From the NCBI RefSeq assembly GCF_000716445.1, contig NZ_JNWK01000050.1:1-53335 (forward strand): a stretch of 53,335 nucleotides of DNA, in the 5' to 3' direction. Position 1 is the stretch's first letter; the number at the start of each line of letters is the position of its first letter. A program made the translations under genes and the position numbers. Shown in pieces: positions 50,310 through 53,335 of this stretch. The notes under the pieces are model-generated. The model made no database searches. It had not been told where the DNA came from and saw only the letters and a program-made list of their open reading frames with translations. This DNA comes from Streptomyces wedmorensis (lineage in GTDB: Bacteria > Actinomycetota > Actinomycetes > Streptomycetales > Streptomycetaceae).

Positions 50310-51665
50310 ATGAGCGGCCGTTGGATCGAACAGTGGGAGCCGGAGGACGAGACCTTCTGGCGCGAGAAGGGCGAGCGGATCGCCCGCCGGAACCTGATCT
50401 TCTCCGTGCTCTCCGAGCACATCGGCTTCTCCATCTGGAGCCTCTGGTCCGTCATGGTCCTCTTCATGGGCCCCCAGTACGGGATCGACCCGGCCGGCAA
50501 GTTCTTCCTGATCGGCACCGCGACCTTCGTCGGCGCGCTGATCCGCATCCCGTACACCTTCGCCGTCGCCCGCTTCGGCGGCCGCAACTGGACGATCTTC
50601 AGCGCCCTGCTGCTCCTGCTGCCCACCGGCTTCGCCTTCGCGGTCATGGAGCCCGGCACCTCGTACACCACCTTCGTCCTGGTGGCCGTGCTCACCGGCG
50701 TCGGCGGCGGCAACTTCGCCTCCTCCATGACCAACATCAACGCCTTCTTCCCGCTGCGCAAGAAGGGCTGGGCACTCGGCCTCAACGCCGGCGGCGGCAA
50801 CATCGGCGTCCCCGTCGTCCAGCTCGTCGGCCTCCTCGTCATCGGCACCGCCGGCGCCCTGCACCCCCGGATCGTGCTCGGCGTCTACCTGCCGCTGATC
50901 GTCGTCGCCGCCATCTGCTCCGCGCTCTTCATGGACAACCTCGTCCCCGTCAAGAACGACACCGGCGCCGTCAAGGAGGCCGTGACCGCCCGCCACACCT
51001 GGATCATGGCCTTCCTGTACGTCGGGACCTTCGGCTCCTTCATCGGCTACAGCTTCGCCTTCGGCCTCGTCCTCCAGACCCAGTTCGGCCGCACCCCCCT
51101 CCAGGCCGCCTCCCTCACCTTCATCGGCCCGCTCCTCGGCTCCCTCATCCGGCCCGTCGGCGGCTCCCTCGCCGACCGCCACGGCGGCGCCCGCATCACC
51201 CTGTGGACCTTCGCCGCGATGGCCGCCGCGACCGCCGTGGTGATCTACGCCTCCGTCATCGAGTCGCTCGCCGTCTTCCTCATCGGCTTCATCGGACTCT
51301 TCGTCCTCAGCGGCCTCGGCAACGGCTCCACGTTCAAGATGGTCCCGGCGATCTTCCTCGCCCAGGGACACCGCAAGGGACTCACGGGCGAACCCGCCGA
51401 GGCCTACGGACGACGGCTCTCCGGCGCCTCCATGGGCCTCATCGGAGCCATCGGCGCAGTCGGCGGACTCGGCATCAACCTCGCCTTCCGCCAGTCCTTC
51501 CAGACCGCCGGCACCGGCACCGGAGCCTTCGTCGCCTTCCTCGCCTTCTACGCGGCCTGCATGGTCGTCACCTGGGCGGTATACCTTCGCAACCCCTCGA
51601 CCGTCCCCGAGACCGCCGAGGCCGTCACGGACCCGGAGCCCCGGCCCGGCTACGCGAACGTGTGA
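50310..51665 (+). CDS. narK: Nitrate/nitrite transporter NarK
   Basis: A 451-residue MFS protein with 12 helices. The nitrate signatures are seen as GVGGGNFASSMTNINAFFP (about 128-146) and GLGNGSTFKMVPAIF (about 330-345); an Arg in the second helix region (ALIRIPYTF) matches the substrate-binding Arg of NarK/NasA. It imports nitrate or exports nitrite. The ATG at 50310 has GCGGAGG 8 bases upstream; the much longer frame upstream covers the LysR gene in another frame. nnaR follows after 84 bases, as in S. coelicolor SCO2959-SCO2958. Confidence 0.93.
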   Translation: MSGRWIEQWEPEDETFWREKGERIARRNLIFSVLSEHIGFSIWSLWSVMVLFMGPQYGIDPAGKFFLIGTATFVGALIRIPYTFAVARFGGRNWTIFSALLLLLPTGFAFAVMEPGTSYTTFVLVAVLTGVGGGNFASSMTNINAFFPLRKKGWALGLNAGGGNIGVPVVQLVGLLVIGTAGALHPRIVLGVYLPLIVVAAICSALFMDNLVPVKNDTGAVKEAVTARHTWIMAFLYVGTFGSFIGYSFAFGLVLQTQFGRTPLQAASLTFIGPLLGSLIRPVGGSLADRHGGARITLWTFAAMAAATAVVIYASVIESLAVFLIGFIGLFVLSGLGNGSTFKMVPAIFLAQGHRKGLTGEPAEAYGRRLSGASMGLIGAIGAVGGLGINLAFRQSFQTAGTGTGAFVAFLAFYAACMVVTWAVYLRNPSTVPETAEAVTDPEPRPGYANV

Positions 51666-51687
51666 TCCCCAGTGCCCGGCGCGGACC

Positions 51688-51725
51688 GTAACGACCAGGA
51701 AATACAAGCGAACCGCATCCGTCAT
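51688..51725 (+). promoter_or_regulatory. GlnR-box-like array upstream of nnaR
   Basis: Four pentamers at exact 6-base spacing: GTAAC (51688-51692), GAAAT (51699-51703), GAACC (51710-51714), GTCAT (51721-51725). The first pair fits gTnAC-N6-GaAAc almost perfectly; the second pair is weaker and in reversed order. It ends 24 bases before the nnaR ATG. Confidence 0.55.
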
Positions 51726-51749
51726 GCGTCCCCGTCAGGCTCTGGCCTC

Positions 51750-52886
51750 ATGGACGAGCAAGAACACGGCCCCCTCGCCGGCTTCACCGTCGGCGTCACC
51801 GCGGCGCGGCGCGCGGACGAACTCATCGCGCTGCTGCGCCGCCGCGGCGCGGCCGTCGTCCACGGACCCGCACTGCGGATCGTGCCCCTCGCGGACGACA
51901 CCGAGCTCCTCGCCGCCACCAAGGAGATCATCGGCAACGCCCCGGACATCGTCGTCGCCACCACGGCGATCGGCTTCCGGGGCTGGATCGAGGCCGCCGA
52001 AGGCTGGGGGCACGGAGAAGAGCTCCTCGCCGTCCTGCGGGACGTCGAACTCCTCGCCCGCGGCCCCAAGGTCAAGGGAGCCGTACGGGCCGCCGGACTC
52101 ACCGAGTCCTGGTCGCCCAGCTCGGAATCCATGGCCGAAGTCCTCGACCGGCTCCTCGCCGAAGGCGTGACGGGCCGCCGCATCGCCCTCCAGCTGCACG
52201 GCGAGCCACTGCCCGGCTTCGTGGAAGCGCTCACCGCCGGCGGCGCGGAAGTCGTCGGCGTCCCCGTCTACCGCTGGATGGCCCCCGAGGACACCGGCCC
52301 CCTCGACCGGCTCCTCGACGCGGCCCTCGCCCGCACCCTCGACGCCGTCACCTTCACCAGCGCCCCCGCCGCCGTCTCGCTGCTCTCCCGCGCCCAGGAG
52401 AAGGGCGTACGGGAAGAGCTCGTCGAGGCACTGCGGCACGACGTGCTCGCCGTGTGCGTCGGGCCCGTGACGGCGCTGCCGCTCCAAGCCGAGGCCATCG
52501 ACACGTACCAGCCCGAGCGGTTCCGGCTCGGACCCCTCGTCCAGCTCCTCTGCCGAGAACTCCCCAGCCGCTCCCGGGTCCTGCCCGTCGCCGGCCACCG
52601 CGTCGAAGTCCGCGGACACGCCGTCCTCGTCGACGGCGCCCTCCGCCCCGTCCCGCCCGCCGGCATGGCCCTCCTCGGCCTCCTCGCCCGCCGGCCCGGC
52701 TGGGTCGTCTCCCGCGCCGACCTCCTCCGCGCGCTGCCCGGGGCCGGTCGCGACGAGCACGCCGTCGAGACGGCGATGGCCCGTCTCCGTACCGCGCTCG
52801 GCACGCCCAAGCTCATCCAGACCGTCGTCAAGCGCGGCTACCGCCTCGCCCTCGACGCCCCCGCCGAAACCAAATACGACGACTGA
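51750..52886 (+). CDS. nnaR: HemD-like nitrogen regulator NnaR (uroporphyrinogen-III synthase / winged-helix fusion)
   Basis: A 378-residue fusion. Residues about 8-270 are a uroporphyrinogen-III synthase (HemD) fold (TVGVTAARRADELIALLRRRG, VVATTAIGFRGWIEA, AVTFTSAPAAVSLL), and about 290-372 are an OmpR-type winged helix (VLVDGALRPVPPAGMALLGLLARRPG and VETAMARLRTALG). In S. coelicolor this protein (SCO2958, NnaR) acts with GlnR to activate nitrate/nitrite assimilation genes; heme synthesis is done by another HemD. The start ATG 51750 lacks a ribosome site; the frame extends to 51672 through the GlnR-box-like array, so the later start is preferred. Confidence 0.88.
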   Translation: MDEQEHGPLAGFTVGVTAARRADELIALLRRRGAAVVHGPALRIVPLADDTELLAATKEIIGNAPDIVVATTAIGFRGWIEAAEGWGHGEELLAVLRDVELLARGPKVKGAVRAAGLTESWSPSSESMAEVLDRLLAEGVTGRRIALQLHGEPLPGFVEALTAGGAEVVGVPVYRWMAPEDTGPLDRLLDAALARTLDAVTFTSAPAAVSLLSRAQEKGVREELVEALRHDVLAVCVGPVTALPLQAEAIDTYQPERFRLGPLVQLLCRELPSRSRVLPVAGHRVEVRGHAVLVDGALRPVPPAGMALLGLLARRPGWVVSRADLLRALPGAGRDEHAVETAMARLRTALGTPKLIQTVVKRGYRLALDAPAETKYDD

Positions 52887-53220
52887 CCCGCCCCGCCTGC
52901 CCCGGGCCTCCACCCCGCGCCGCGGGCTGCGCCCCGCGCCCGCCGCGCTGCGGGCCCGCGCCCCCGCGCCATGGGCCTTCGCCCCGCCTCGTTGTGGGCC
53001 TGCGCCCCGCGTCGTGGGCATTCGTTCCGCCGGGACGGTGCCCACCCTCCGTGCCGCCGCCCCCGTTGTGGGCATTCGTTCCGCCGGGGCGGCTCCCACC
53101 CCCGCGCGCTGCGCCCCGCCGCCCCGCGTTGTGGGCTGCGCCCCTCCCGTGTGGGCCTTCGCCCCGCCTCGTTGTGGGCATTCGTTCCGCTGGGGCGGGA
53201 CGGGTGGGCACAACGGACGG
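52887..53220. repeat. Cluster of degenerate GTTGTGGGC-type palindromic repeats
   Basis: No gene seen. The motif GTGGGCNTTCGTTCCGC and variants occurs about eight times from 52970 to 53214: GTGGGCATTCGTTCCGCC near 53014 and 53068, GTGGGCCTTCGCCCCGCC near 53152, GTGGGCCTGCGCCCCGC near 52994. The last copy, 53171-53214, is nearly complete: GTTGTG and CACAAC arms around CGTTCCGC and GCGGGACG. The copies share sequence with the single element at 21670-21725. Confidence 0.75.
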
Positions 53221-53306
53221 CGCCCCTTGCCGGGCCCAGGCTTCCGCGCCTGAACCCGCACCGGGAGTGCGACGCCGTATCGGTGCGGGTCCAGGCACAA
53301 GGGGCG
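53221..53306. terminator. Large cruciform/terminator-like inverted repeat
   Basis: Outer arms CGCCCCTTG (53221-53229) and CAAGGGGCG (53298-53306); inner arms GCCTGAACCCGCACCG (53248-53263) and CGGTGCGGGTCCAGGC (53281-53296) with one mismatch. A 17-base loop closes it. Probably a bidirectional terminator for nnaR and a gene outside the window. Confidence 0.6.
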
Positions 53307-53335
53307 GAGGCGCCGCCGAGGGCGCCGTCCGTGTG

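Overview
The window is about 73% G+C with strongly G/C-biased third codon positions, many GTG/TTG starts and -10-like hexamers of the TANNNT type. Gene content and order (mtrAB-lpqB-comF-hpf-secA, two Ser/Thr kinases next to prfB-ftsEX-smpB-ssrA, and narK beside a HemD-like regulator) match the core chromosome of Streptomyces. The species cannot be named from sequence alone. No insertion sequence, prophage, CRISPR array or tRNA gene was seen.

Layout. 1-94: 3' end of a 5S rRNA and its terminator. 143-5559 (minus): a five-gene membrane-complex operon (GDPD-type membrane protein, DUF4129, DUF4350, MoxR ATPase, DUF58) with ATGA overlaps. 5560-6171: apparently non-coding. 6172-6780 (minus): secreted ricin-B lectin of atypical base composition. 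7054-14571 (plus): possible 38-codon leader ORF, mtrA, mtrB, lpqB, comF, hpf and an orphan NarL-type response regulator. 14631-16414 (minus): YcaQ-like winged-helix protein and GNAT acetyltransferase. 16654-19461: secA. 19574-20086 (minus): Rv3235-family SecA neighbour with a palindromic operator-like site. 20361-22286: DUF6912 protein, HAD hydrolase, DJ-1/PfpI protein. 22717-27684: giant NAD-specific glutamate dehydrogenase.

27748-33369 (minus): polyprenol-type glycosyltransferase, a TagH-like ABC ATPase gene broken by an internal deletion, and a sugar ABC importer (two permeases plus lipoprotein; no ATPase gene). 33493-37242 (minus): FHA-FtsK-like ATPase gene carrying a 16-residue tandem-repeat insert, divergent from pkaA. 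37743-41952: pkaA, pkaB, prfB. 42334-43278: secreted Thr/Ser repeat protein with a sortase-E-type LAETG anchor. 43388-43570 (minus): small zinc-ribbon membrane protein. 43805-47745: ftsE, ftsX, S41 protease, smpB and tmRNA. 47798-50112: divergent MFS exporter/LysR pair. 50310-52886: narK and nnaR with GlnR-box-like sequences. 52887-53335: intergenic region dense in GTTGTGGGC palindromic repeats and one large cruciform.

The main themes are envelope and growth control (MtrAB-LpqB, FtsEX, STPK/FHA, SecA), translation quality control (SmpB/tmRNA, RF2, HPF) and nitrogen metabolism (NAD-GDH, NarK, NnaR). The most notable individual items are the repeat-invaded FHA-FtsK gene, the LAETG repeat protein, the decayed tagH locus, a sugar permease with a MalF-P2-like insert, the GlnR-box-like array before nnaR, and the dispersed palindromic repeat family.
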